From Eubacterium sp. CAG:274 (GTDB lineage Bacteria; Bacillota; Clostridia; Lachnospirales; CAG-274), in contig FR888496.1 of the NCBI GenBank assembly GCA_000432155.1, positions 1 through 59,067 on the forward strand: 59,067 bases of DNA, read 5' to 3'. The notes below the pieces were generated by a model. It did no database searches. It saw only the letters and a program-made list of their open reading frames with translations, and was not told the DNA's origin. This document shows, piece after piece, positions 23,649 through 31,791 of this stretch. Position numbers and translations under genes: made by a program. Each line of letters starts with the position of its first letter. Position 1 is the first letter of the stretch.

Positions 23649-24467
23649 ATGAAAAAGAAATTATTACTTGGACTTGCTTTAGGTGCAATGGTTATGACGA
23701 CAGCTTGTGGTCAGGCAAAGGTTTCAAATAAGGATTCGGCTGACACTTCTGTTGAAGAAACATCAGATGAAACAAGTGAAACTAAACAGGCAACAGAAAA
23801 ACAGACTAATGATGAAGTTACAGAACTTCCTCAGCTTGAAGGTGTAAAGAAAGGGGATACAATAGCTACAATTCATACTAATTATGGCGATATTAAAGTA
23901 TGGTTCTTCCCTAAATACGCACCAAAGGCAGTAGAAAACTTTACTACTCATGCTAAAGAGGGTTATTACAACGGACTTATTTTCCATAGAGTAATAAATA
24001 ACTTTATGATTCAAGGTGGCGACCCAACAGGTACAGGTGCAGGTGGCGAAAGTATTTGGGGTAAGGAGTTTGAAAACGAAGTTAACCTCAATTTAAGAAG
24101 TTTTAGAGGTGCTTTATGTATGGCAAATGCAGGCCCTGACACAAATGGTAGCCAGTTCTACATTGTTCAAAATCCTGATATTGGCGATGAAATGAAGTCA
24201 CAGCTTGAAGAATTAAGCAAGAGTGATGAGGCATTTAGCGAAAGTAATGGTACAAAGATTTCATTTAGTAAGGCTTTCCCAAGTAAGGTAGTTAAGGAAT
24301 ACGAAGAAAATGGTGGTTATCCATCACTTGATATGAACTATACTGTTTTTGGTCAGGTATATGAGGGTATGGATGTTGTAGATAAGATTGCAGCAGTTGA
24401 TACAGACCAGAGCGATAAGCCAAAGACAGATGTTAAGATTGAATCTATAGAAGTAGGAACTTACTAA
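23649..24467 (+). CDS. Lipoprotein cyclophilin-type peptidyl-prolyl isomerase
   Basis: This 272-residue secreted lipoprotein has a signal peptide ending in a lipobox (MTTAC, Cys20) and an acidic Thr/Glu-rich spacer to about residue 65. The cyclophilin domain has FHRVINNFMIQGGDPTGTGAGG, ANAGPDTNGSQFYIV and the closing FGQVYEGMDVVDKI. The catalytic Arg of FHRV and the substrate-binding Q-F pair are present, so activity is expected on the outer face of the membrane. An inserted helical stretch of about 45 residues (EMKSQLEELSKSDEAF and following) lies before the last strand. The ABC-F gene starts two bases after the stop. Confidence 0.95.
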   Translation: MKKKLLLGLALGAMVMTTACGQAKVSNKDSADTSVEETSDETSETKQATEKQTNDEVTELPQLEGVKKGDTIATIHTNYGDIKVWFFPKYAPKAVENFTTHAKEGYYNGLIFHRVINNFMIQGGDPTGTGAGGESIWGKEFENEVNLNLRSFRGALCMANAGPDTNGSQFYIVQNPDIGDEMKSQLEELSKSDEAFSESNGTKISFSKAFPSKVVKEYEENGGYPSLDMNYTVFGQVYEGMDVVDKIAAVDTDQSDKPKTDVKIESIEVGTY

Positions 24468-24468
24468 A

Positions 24469-26250
24469 ATGAATTTGATTTCAGTAGAAAATTTATCAAA
24501 AGCATATGGCGAAAAAATAATATTCGATAATTTGACTTTTGGTATTGACGATACAGATAAAATTGGTGTCATTGGTGTAAATGGTACTGGTAAATCCACT
24601 CTTTTGAAGATTATAGCAGGAGAGGAGGAGGCAGATAGTGGTAATGTAATTACTATGAATGGTCTTAGAGTAGGCTATTTGCCTCAATCTCCTGTGTTCA
24701 AAAAAGGCGAAGTCGTAATGGACTATATGATTCGTATTTGTAAAATTACAAATGCTGACGAAGAAAGTAAGGCAAAGACTGTACTTACTAAAATAGGCAT
24801 TAACGATTTTTATGCTGATGTGGATACTCTTTCAGGTGGACAGAAAAAGAGAGTTGCTATTGGTGCAGCTATGATTTCTCCTGTAGACTTGCTTATATTA
24901 GATGAACCTACAAACCACATTGATAGTGAAACTATTGCGTGGATGGAAAATAATTTAAAGTCTACAACAAAGGCTCTTTTAATGGTAACTCACGATAGAT
25001 ACTTCCTTGACAGAGTTGTAAATAAAACCTTTGAACTTGATAAAGGCAAAATATATGTTTATCAGGGAAACTATGGAGAATTTTTGGAGCAAAAGGCTCA
25101 GAGAGAAGAACTTGCACAGGCAGGAGAGAGAAAGCGTCAGAATTTTCTCCGTACAGAACTTGAATGGGTAAAGCGTGGAGCAAAGGCTAGAACTACAAAA
25201 CAAAAGGCTAGATTACAGAGATTTGAAACTATATCTCAAATTAAAGCTCCGGACCAGAAACAAAATGTTGAAATTGCTGGCCTTTCTTCTCGTCTTGGTA
25301 GAAAAACTATTGAGATTAATAATATTTCTAAGTCCTTTGGCGATAAGAAACTTATTAATGACTTTAGCTATATTATACTTAAAAATGATAGAATTGGTAT
25401 AGTTGGACAAAATGGTACAGGAAAAACTACTCTCCTTAAAATGATAACAGGAAAGCTACAACCTGATAGTGGTACTATTGAGGTAGGCGATACTGTTAAA
25501 ATCGGTGTATTTTCTCAAGGTACAGAGCATATGGACGATAATATGCGAGTTATAGATTATGTAAAAGAGGTAGGAGAATACATATCAACTACTGACGGCA
25601 AGTTGTCTGCCACAAAACTTTTGGAAAGATTTTTATTTAATGGAGATATGCAATATTCTCCTATAGGTAAACTTTCCGGTGGCGAAAAGAGAAGACTTTA
25701 CTTGTTGAGAGTCCTTATGTCAGCACCGAATATATTGTTCCTAGATGAACCTACAAATGATTTGGATATTGAAACCCTTGCTATATTAGAGGATTATCTT
25801 GACGGTTTTGCTGGTGCTGTTGTTATTGTTTCTCATGATAGATATTTCCTTGACAGATGTGTTGATAGAATATTTGCCTTTGACGGAAGTGGAAATATAA
25901 AGCAGTACGAGGGTGGCTATAGTGATTATAAGGCTACTTTAGAAGAAAGTAAAAAAGCTGTAGCATCTGAAAGTAAGGCTAAGGAAAGCAAAACTTGGAA
26001 TAAGGGCGAAAGAAAGTTAAAAATGTCTTTCAATGAAAAGAGAGAATTTGAAACTATAGATGACGATATTGCTAAACTGGAACAGGCTATTGTTGATACA
26101 GAGGAGCAAATGGAGAAATCGGCTAGTCAGTATTCTAAGTTACAAGAACTTTCTCAGCAAAAAGAAGATTTAGAAAATCAGCTTTCTGAAAAGATGGATA
26201 GATGGATGTATCTTAATGAATTAGCTGAAAAAATAGAAAATCAAGAATAA
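24469..26250 (+). CDS. ABC-F family ribosome-associated ATPase, Uup/YfmR-like
   Basis: This 593-residue protein has two ABC cassettes and no membrane domain. Cassette one has GVNGTGKST and LSGGQKKRVA with LILDEPTNHID; cassette two has GQNGTGKTT and LSGGEKRRLY with LFLDEPTNDLD. Between them is the P-site tRNA interaction motif-type linker (KRGAKARTTKQKARLQRF). The C-terminal 70 residues form a coiled coil, as in Uup and YfmR, which help ribosomes through difficult sequences. No resistance-type extended linker is evident. It is probably transcribed with the upstream isomerase gene (1-base gap), and a strong terminator follows. Confidence 0.93.
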   Translation: MNLISVENLSKAYGEKIIFDNLTFGIDDTDKIGVIGVNGTGKSTLLKIIAGEEEADSGNVITMNGLRVGYLPQSPVFKKGEVVMDYMIRICKITNADEESKAKTVLTKIGINDFYADVDTLSGGQKKRVAIGAAMISPVDLLILDEPTNHIDSETIAWMENNLKSTTKALLMVTHDRYFLDRVVNKTFELDKGKIYVYQGNYGEFLEQKAQREELAQAGERKRQNFLRTELEWVKRGAKARTTKQKARLQRFETISQIKAPDQKQNVEIAGLSSRLGRKTIEINNISKSFGDKKLINDFSYIILKNDRIGIVGQNGTGKTTLLKMITGKLQPDSGTIEVGDTVKIGVFSQGTEHMDDNMRVIDYVKEVGEYISTTDGKLSATKLLERFLFNGDMQYSPIGKLSGGEKRRLYLLRVLMSAPNILFLDEPTNDLDIETLAILEDYLDGFAGAVVIVSHDRYFLDRCVDRIFAFDGSGNIKQYEGGYSDYKATLEESKKAVASESKAKESKTWNKGERKLKMSFNEKREFETIDDDIAKLEQAIVDTEEQMEKSASQYSKLQELSQQKEDLENQLSEKMDRWMYLNELAEKIENQE

Positions 26251-26293
26251 AAAATTAGCTGTTTACATTTTTCAGTAAACAGCTAATTTTTTT
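26251..26293. terminator. Bidirectional terminator
   Basis: Sixteen-bp stem AAAATTAGCTGTTTAC/GTAAACAGCTAATTTT, then T run. A run of A on the other side makes it usable for the bioY transcript on the minus strand. Confidence 0.92.
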
Positions 26294-26335
26294 GATGTTA
26301 GTGAGAATATATTAACTAATTAAATTAATACCAAA

Positions 26336-26869
26336 TTAAGCAACTTTTTTTATAAGTTTCTGAAGTTCTGGACCAATAATAGCTACTATAATTATTTTTC
26401 CAAAGTCGAAAATAAGGAAAGGTAAAACACCGATGGCTAAGGCTTCCATAAATGTTCTACCCATACCAAAGGCAAGCCAAGCTGTACCAAATATATATGT
26501 AATAGCTAAACCGACAATCATACCAATAATGTTAGGTATTCTCTTGTAATTGAATTTTTCGATTATTAAGCCACTAATAACTGATGTAAAAATAAAGCCT
26601 ACCAAATATCCACCTGTAGGGCTCACTAATTTTGAAATACCACCAGTAAATCCTGCAAATACAGGAAGACCTACAAAGCCTAAAAGTAAATATATGATGT
26701 AACTTACAGTTGCTTTTTTCCAACCTATAGCGTAAATTGTAATGTAAATCAGAAAATTAGTTACAGAAACAGGAACTTCTCCTATCGGTATTGAAAATGG
26801 AGCAAGTATACAGAATATTGCAGCAAATAAAGCTGTAAATACCATATCTTTTGTAGAAAAGTTTTTCAT
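26336..26869 (-). CDS. bioY: Biotin transporter substrate-binding membrane subunit BioY
   Basis: This 177-residue polytopic S component of an ECF-type biotin transporter has about six membrane helices. Family motifs include the opening ALFAAIFCILAPFSIPIGEVPVS and the GGISKLVSPTGGYLVGF loop that forms the biotin site. It is a single-gene unit with no energising ECF genes nearby, so it must use a shared EcfAAT module or work alone. A BirA-type operator overlaps its promoter (26930-26960). This implies biotin-dependent repression and reliance on biotin uptake. Confidence 0.96.
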   Translation of the reverse strand: MKNFSTKDMVFTALFAAIFCILAPFSIPIGEVPVSVTNFLIYITIYAIGWKKATVSYIIYLLLGFVGLPVFAGFTGGISKLVSPTGGYLVGFIFTSVISGLIIEKFNYKRIPNIIGMIVGLAITYIFGTAWLAFGMGRTFMEALAIGVLPFLIFDFGKIIIVAIIGPELQKLIKKVA

Positions 26870-26906
26870 AAGTTAACAACTCCTAAAATTAAATTGATTT
26901 AAGGAG

Positions 26907-26960
26907 AGTATAGTACAAATTTTATAAATTGTCAACCCAAATATTTTCAGATGGTTAACA
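26907..26960 (-). promoter_or_regulatory. bioY promoter with BirA operator
   Basis: On the minus strand, TTGACA (complement of 26930-26935), 17-base spacer, TATACT (complement of 26907-26912). TGTTAACC and GGTTGACA half sites separated by 15 bases (26930-26960) form the classical BirA binding palindrome and cover the -35. Repression by biotinoyl-AMP-bound BirA is expected. Confidence 0.85.
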
Positions 26961-26982
26961 TTATTTTTTAACAAACAAAAAA

Positions 26983-27116
26983 CCCGTAGGGGCAACTACG
27001 GGCTTTTGCTAACAAAAGGGTGTTAGCGATGGATTGCGGGCAAACAATCCAAGAGTGTAATAAATATAAAAATAGGAATAAAATGAAGGAATATAAAAAA
27101 ACTTCCTATTTTTTTA
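26983..27116. other. Run of compact hairpins in a non-coding gap, possible small RNA
   Basis: Four consecutive stems: CCCGTAG/CTACGGG (26983-27002), GCTAAC/GTTAGC (27008-27027), GGATTG/CAATCC (27031-27050) and AAATAGGAA/TTCCTATTT (27070-27111) followed by seven T. The first stem followed by T works as a terminator on either strand; read on plus, the last stem is a terminator. Two readings are possible: a structured RNA ending at about 27116 on plus, or one ending near 26976 on minus. I recognise no known RNA family. The rest of the gap (27117-27378) holds an AT-rich hairpin near 27120-27155 and the engB promoter region. Confidence 0.35.
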
Positions 27117-27378
27117 CGATTAATGTGATTGGGGGCACATAATCAATTAATTTAAGGGTAAATTGTTTTATTATTTATTACAGTTATTATTATATGGTAT
27201 AATTCTTAAAATGAAATGTAGAAAAAGCTTAAAAAAATATTACGATTATAAAAAATAGAATGTTTTTTACATAATTTTTGAAAAAATATAGCCTAAACAT
27301 TGTAAACTTGCAAATAATTATTTTTTAGGTTATAATTGTTCTAACTATGAAATGTGTAATAATCTATGGAGGAAAAAA

Positions 27379-27981
27379 ATGATTGTAAATAATGTAAACC
27401 TTGCAGCAGTAGGTGTTAAATTTAGTCAGTATCCTACAGATAATAAACCAGAGGTAGCATTTGCAGGAAAGTCAAATGTAGGTAAGAGTTCTCTTATAAA
27501 TTCAATGATTTATAGAAAGGCTCTTGCTAGAACAAGTCAAAACCCAGGTAAAACCCGTACTATTAATTTCTATAATGTAGAGGATTTACTTTACTTTGTT
27601 GACCTTCCGGGTTATGGATACGCAAAGGCTTCTCATTCAGAAATTGAAAAATGGGGTAAAATAATAGAAGATTATCTTACAAAGAGAGAATCTTTAAAGG
27701 CTATTATTATGCTTGTAGACATAAGACATGAGCCAGGAGCTAATGATTTAATGATGTATGATTGGCTCAAGCATTATAATCACAAGATTATTATTGTTGC
27801 TACTAAGTCTGATAAATTAAAGCGTAGTCAGTTACAGAAACATGTAGCTATGCTTAAAAAAGGTTTTAATCTTCAAAAAGAGGATATTATACTTCCATTT
27901 AGTAGCGAAACAAAATCTGGTAGAGATGAATTATGGAAAATTATTGAAGGTATTTGTGAAATAGAAAAAGAAGAAAAGTAA
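27379..27981 (+). CDS. engB: Ribosome biogenesis GTPase EngB (YsxC/YihA)
   Basis: This 200-residue TRAFAC GTPase assists large-subunit assembly. It has G1 GKSNVGKSS, the G2 region KTRTINF, G3 DLPGYGYAK and G4 TKSDK. The ATG at 27379 follows GGAGG at an ideal distance; the open frame upstream to 27352 has no such support. It is a single-gene unit, closed by a strong terminator. Cytosolic, and essential in many bacteria. Confidence 0.96.
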   Translation: MIVNNVNLAAVGVKFSQYPTDNKPEVAFAGKSNVGKSSLINSMIYRKALARTSQNPGKTRTINFYNVEDLLYFVDLPGYGYAKASHSEIEKWGKIIEDYLTKRESLKAIIMLVDIRHEPGANDLMMYDWLKHYNHKIIIVATKSDKLKRSQLQKHVAMLKKGFNLQKEDIILPFSSETKSGRDELWKIIEGICEIEKEEK

Positions 27982-27985
27982 TTTT

Positions 27986-28013
27986 GTGGGTGCAACAATA
28001 GCACCCACTTTTT
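27986..28013. terminator. Terminator after engB
   Basis: Perfect 8-bp stem GTGGGTGC/GCACCCAC, 7-base loop and T run, in the 32-base gap between engB and the converging gene. Confidence 0.92.
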
Positions 28014-28493
28014 CTATTTATTAAACAGTAAAAGAACCAATAATATTAAAAGTATATTATTGTCCGGTGTTTCTTTGCTGTTTATACTAACACCACAGTC
28101 TTTGTCAATTTCATATATGCCGTCATTGTGTATAGCTGAATCCTTTATTGTCTGTGTTGAAACTTCTCTATCACAAGATTGTGGCACAATATTTTGATTA
28201 TATCCATCGCAAATACGATTGAAAGTTCTTACTGTGTTTATTATATTTATCATATTATCAATATTGCCTTTGTCATTAGTAAATGGTTTACAGGCTTTAA
28301 GTAATGTTATTTCTTTTGTAGGTTCTGATGCACAGTTTTGTGAGCAACAACGAATATCTTGTTCTATTGGTGTAAGATATTTGTGTTTGAAGTGTTTTTC
28401 TATTAAACAGAGGGCTTCATTCAAATCCTCTTTTATATTATTGGAATTAGAAAGTCTACTAAAAATATTATAGATATTGCTATTTTCTGACAT
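28014..28493 (-). CDS. Unknown protein coupled to a subtilase gene
   Basis: This 159-residue protein has no recognisable family. It is helical at the N-terminus (MSENSNIYNIFSRLSN), has several cysteines in the middle (CCSQNCASEP) and ends with a hydrophobic tail (NILLILLVLLLF) followed by Asn-Lys, suggesting a C-terminal membrane anchor. Its start overlaps the end of the subtilase gene by 14 bases, so the two are translationally coupled. A role as a substrate, inhibitor or membrane tether of that protease is possible but not shown by the sequence. Confidence 0.7.
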   Translation of the reverse strand: MSENSNIYNIFSRLSNSNNIKEDLNEALCLIEKHFKHKYLTPIEQDIRCCSQNCASEPTKEITLLKACKPFTNDKGNIDNMINIINTVRTFNRICDGYNQNIVPQSCDREVSTQTIKDSAIHNDGIYEIDKDCGVSINSKETPDNNILLILLVLLLFNK

Positions 28494-29559
28494 AAATAAC
28501 CTCCCGATTTAATAAATTTTCAATATCTAAAAGACCCCAACCTTGTCTATTTGGGGAACATTCCAAGTTGTGGCAACTTTGTTTAAGCATAAACTTAATA
28601 TCATCAGGTTTTAAGTTGGGTACTTTTTCTAATAAAAGGGCAATAGCACCACTTACAATAGGTGTTGACATAGATGTACCACTAAGGCTTTTATAGTAGT
28701 TGTTGTTTTTGTTATCCTCACAAAGACAGGATATTATATTTGTTCCAGGGGCAACTACATCTGGCTTTATTACACATTCTTTAGTAGGACCTCTACCAGA
28801 ATAACTTTTTCCTATATCGTTTTCAGGTACATTAATATCATCTACTGAACCTACAGTAATTATTTTTTTACTAATGCCGGGAGAAGATATTGTACCTTTT
28901 TGAGGACCATTGTTTCCAGCAGCAGCAACTACAACTATGCCCATATCCCATAATATTTCAGCAGCTCTAACAAGAGGGTCTTTTGTATTTGTAATTCCGG
29001 CACCAATAGACATATTTAAAATTCGAATATTATATTTTTTGTAGTTGTCAGCTACCCATTGTATGCCAGTTAATACATCGGAGGCTGTTCCTTTGCCTTC
29101 AAAATCTAATGCTTTTATCATTACAATATTGCTTTCAGGAGCTATTCCTCTATATTTGCCATTACTATTTGCACCACTTCCAGAACAGATACCAGCAACA
29201 TGAGTACCATGGCCACAATCATCATATACATAATTTTTATGATTAACAACATCATAGAAACATTTTATTCTTGAATCAAAATCATTGTTTTTACATATAC
29301 CTGTATCTATAAAAGCGATAGATATTCCTTTGCCTGTGTATTTTGTGTTTATGCACTTTACTTTATCTCTAACAATATTCATTTGGGTATCTATGGTTTT
29401 GTTAGGGTAAAGGGCATTAATAGATTTTATTTTTTTTAACTTTGAAATATTTTTATTACTGACTTCAATAACATAGCTGTTAATTAGTGGCAGACTGTAC
29501 TTTATATTGCATAATTCAGTAGGCAACATATGCTTGTCGCATTCTGCTATAAATTCCAA
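28480..29559 (-). CDS. Subtilisin-family serine peptidase without signal peptide (S8)
   Basis: This protease has about 359 residues and all three catalytic motifs: Asp in SIAFIDTGI, His in CGHGTHVAGI, and Ser in LSGTSMSTP. The oxyanion Asn (AAAGNNGP) is also present. A short N-terminal segment (about 70 residues) could be a propeptide, but there is no signal peptide or membrane segment, so it resembles intracellular subtilases. I place the start at TTG (complement of 29557-29559), eight bases after AAGGAG; a GTG nine bases upstream abuts that site. The next gene overlaps its end. Target proteins are unknown; spore-related processing is one option. Confidence 0.9.
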   Translation of the reverse strand: MEFIAECDKHMLPTELCNIKYSLPLINSYVIEVSNKNISKLKKIKSINALYPNKTIDTQMNIVRDKVKCINTKYTGKGISIAFIDTGICKNNDFDSRIKCFYDVVNHKNYVYDDCGHGTHVAGICSGSGANSNGKYRGIAPESNIVMIKALDFEGKGTASDVLTGIQWVADNYKKYNIRILNMSIGAGITNTKDPLVRAAEILWDMGIVVVAAAGNNGPQKGTISSPGISKKIITVGSVDDINVPENDIGKSYSGRGPTKECVIKPDVVAPGTNIISCLCEDNKNNNYYKSLSGTSMSTPIVSGAIALLLEKVPNLKPDDIKFMLKQSCHNLECSPNRQGWGLLDIENLLNREVIYVRK

Positions 29560-29692
29560 TACTGACACTCCTTAAATTATATTTATATTTTATGCAGTAA
29601 TTCCCTGTATGTTATTGTAACTGTGCTTGCTTTTTTTAACTTTAGGTTATATAATTCAAAGTAAGTTTTATATAGAAAAGGAAGTGTAGTTT

Positions 29693-30454
29693 TTGAAATC
29701 TATATCTGAAATAAAGGAAATATTTAATAATGCTGATATAAAGAGTATTCCAAATTTAATTGAAGAATTTTCTTCTGATGAAAGAAAAGGTGTTCAAAAT
29801 ATTATAGCATCTGGTAAGAAGAATTATGATAAATATATTGCAGAGTTAGAAAGATTAGAAGTTATTTCAGCTTTTGAAAAAAAGTATGCTTCTCAAGGTA
29901 TAGAATATATTGGTGGTATAGACGAAGTAGGCAGAGGACCTTTGGCTGGACCAGTAGTTACAGCTTGTGTAATTTTGCCTGTAGGTTGTAAAATATTAGG
30001 TGTCAATGATAGTAAAAAACTCTCTGCCAAAAAGAGAGATGAACTTTTTGATATTATAATGGAAAAGGCTGTTTCTGTTGGCATTGGTATGGAAGATAAC
30101 AACACTATTGATGATATAAATATATTACAGGCTACATACAAGGCTATGCAACAGGCTATTAACAATATGCCAATAAAGCCACAGCAGCTTTTAGTAGATG
30201 CAGTTACTATACCTAATATTGATATACCTCAAGAGCCTATTATAAAAGGCGATGCAAAGAGTATTTCAATAGGTGCAGCAAGTATTGTGGCAAAGGTTAC
30301 GAGAGATAGAATGATGGCAGAATATGCTAAAACTTATCCTATGTATGATTTTGACTCTAATATGGGTTATGGCTCAAAAACTCATATTGAGGCAATTAAA
30401 AAATATGGTCTTTGCCCAATTCATAGAAAGAGTTTTACAGGTAATTTTGTATGA
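29693..30454 (+). CDS. rnhB: Ribonuclease HII
   Basis: This 253-residue nuclease removes RNA from RNA-DNA hybrids. It shows the GIDEVGRGPLAGPVVTACV motif with the first catalytic Asp and Glu, DSKKLS, and DAVTIP with later acidic residues; the KVTRDRMM motif is also present. The start is TTG at 29693, behind GGAAGTG; no ATG fits. The N-terminal 75-residue extension before the catalytic domain is helical, as in Bacillus RnhB. It overlaps yraN by ATGA and shares a transcript with it. Confidence 0.96.
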   Translation: MKSISEIKEIFNNADIKSIPNLIEEFSSDERKGVQNIIASGKKNYDKYIAELERLEVISAFEKKYASQGIEYIGGIDEVGRGPLAGPVVTACVILPVGCKILGVNDSKKLSAKKRDELFDIIMEKAVSVGIGMEDNNTIDDINILQATYKAMQQAINNMPIKPQQLLVDAVTIPNIDIPQEPIIKGDAKSISIGAASIVAKVTRDRMMAEYAKTYPMYDFDSNMGYGSKTHIEAIKKYGLCPIHRKSFTGNFV

Positions 30455-30789
30455 AAAGTCAAGCAAAAGGAAAACTAGGAGAGTGTATTGCAAGAATATA
30501 TCTTAGATTACATTTGTATAAGATTTTAGAAAAGAATTTTAGAACAAATACTGGAGAAATTGACATAATAGCAAAGAAAGGCGAAACTATAGTTTTTGTT
30601 GAAGTTAAGTTCAGAACTAATACTGAAAAGGGTTTGCCTAGGGAGGCTGTTAATTATAGAAAACAGAAGCATATACAAAATACAGCTCTCTGTTATTTAA
30701 AGTACAAAAATTGTATGGAAAGTGATATAAGATTTGATGTTATAGAAATATTGAATTTTAAGATTACTCATATTAAAAATGCTTTTTAG
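30451..30789 (+). CDS. yraN: UPF0102 family protein YraN, nuclease-like
   Basis: This 112-residue protein has a small PD-(D/E)XK fold: KGKLGECIARIYL, FRTNTGEIDIIAKKGETIVFVEVKFR, with Glu-Ile-Asp and Glu-Val-Lys as the nuclease-like residues. The family commonly follows rnhB, as here (4-base overlap with its stop). Its substrate is unproven; a link to DNA repair or RNA-DNA processing is inferred from context. It is followed 10 bases later by pgeF. Confidence 0.93.
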   Translation: MKSQAKGKLGECIARIYLRLHLYKILEKNFRTNTGEIDIIAKKGETIVFVEVKFRTNTEKGLPREAVNYRKQKHIQNTALCYLKYKNCMESDIRFDVIEILNFKITHIKNAF

Positions 30790-30799
30790 GAGAAATAAT

Positions 30800-31597
30800 A
30801 TGAAAACAGTTAAAAAAGATAAATTAGAATATTTGGTTTTTGAAAATATGCCAGAAATAAAACATTGTTTTTCTACCAGATATGGTGGAGTATCTGAAGG
30901 CGTTTTTTCTTCAATGAATTTAGCGTGGAGAGAAGATAAAAAAGAAAATGTATTGAAAAACTACGATATTATATGTAATGCCATTGGAGTAAAGGCTGAA
31001 AATACAGTATGGACAAGACAGGTTCATACTGACAATATTTTGAGAGTAACTGCTGATGATAGGGGAAAAGGTCTTTTCAAGGAAAGACAGGAAGATGGCT
31101 ATGATGCTATTATGACAAATGAAAAAGATGTAGTTTTAGTAGGTTTTTCAGCAGACTGTGTTTTAATTTATTTTTATGATAAGGTTAAAAATGCTATTGC
31201 AATTGCCCATAGTGGTTGGAGAGGCACTGTATTAGGTATTGGCGGAAAAGTAGTCAATAGAATGAAAGAAGAATTTGGCTCAAATCCACAAGATATAGTT
31301 TGTGGTATTGCTCCGGCTATTGGTGTTGACCATTTTCAGGTTGATATACCTGTAGTAACAGCTTTCAGACAGGCTTATGACTGGGCTGACAAGTTTATTT
31401 ATCCCGATAAAAATATGGCTGAAAGATGGTTTATTGATTTACACAGTATAAACGAAGAAATACTTGTAAATGCCGGAATTAAAAGAGAAAATATTGAAAA
31501 TAGCAGAATTTGTACACAATGTGACCCAGATAGATTTTTCTCTCACAGGGTTATGGGAGCTAAAAGAGGTACTTTGGCAGGATTTATGAGTTTGTAG
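30800..31597 (+). CDS. pgeF: Peptidoglycan editing factor / multicopper-type purine nucleoside phosphorylase PgeF (YlmD)
   Basis: This 265-residue protein of the YfiH/LACC1 family includes the opening KHCFSTRYGGVSEG, ADCVLI with the metal-binding Cys, AIAHSGWRGT with His, GIAPAIG, and the closing CDPDRFFSHR. The ATG at 30800 lies behind AGGAGA. These proteins are reported to edit peptidoglycan precursors or process purine nucleosides; the substrate is not settled. It is probably the last gene of the rnhB-yraN-pgeF transcript. Confidence 0.93.
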   Translation: MKTVKKDKLEYLVFENMPEIKHCFSTRYGGVSEGVFSSMNLAWREDKKENVLKNYDIICNAIGVKAENTVWTRQVHTDNILRVTADDRGKGLFKERQEDGYDAIMTNEKDVVLVGFSADCVLIYFYDKVKNAIAIAHSGWRGTVLGIGGKVVNRMKEEFGSNPQDIVCGIAPAIGVDHFQVDIPVVTAFRQAYDWADKFIYPDKNMAERWFIDLHSINEEILVNAGIKRENIENSRICTQCDPDRFFSHRVMGAKRGTLAGFMSL

Positions 31598-31717
31598 GTC
31601 TACTATAGGCAAAAATATATAGTATAAGTGTATATATTTATTGTAAATAAGTCATATATCACACTTTATTTATTTTTTATTGTGTGTTATAATACTATAG
31701 ACTGATGATGTTTAATG

Positions 31718-31763
31718 GGGGATTTTGCCCAGTTGTATAAACTCAAGGTAAAATTCCCTTTTA
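31718..31763 (+). promoter_or_regulatory. Attenuator-like hairpin upstream of der
   Basis: Twelve-pair stem GGGGATTTTGCC/GGTAAAATTCCC (two G-U pairs) with a 17-base loop, ending in TTTTAT. It lies 30 bases ahead of the der start and about 25 bases after a TATAAT at 31688-31693. It may terminate upstream reading or attenuate der. No riboswitch-type consensus is recognised. Confidence 0.5.
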
Positions 31764-31791
31764 TAGATTTTTGATACGGAGGATTAAATTT

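Noticed and set aside
26983..27116. 6S RNA, tmRNA or SRP RNA
   Set aside because: None of the conserved words or overall folds of these RNAs are visible; kept only as an unclassified hairpin cluster.
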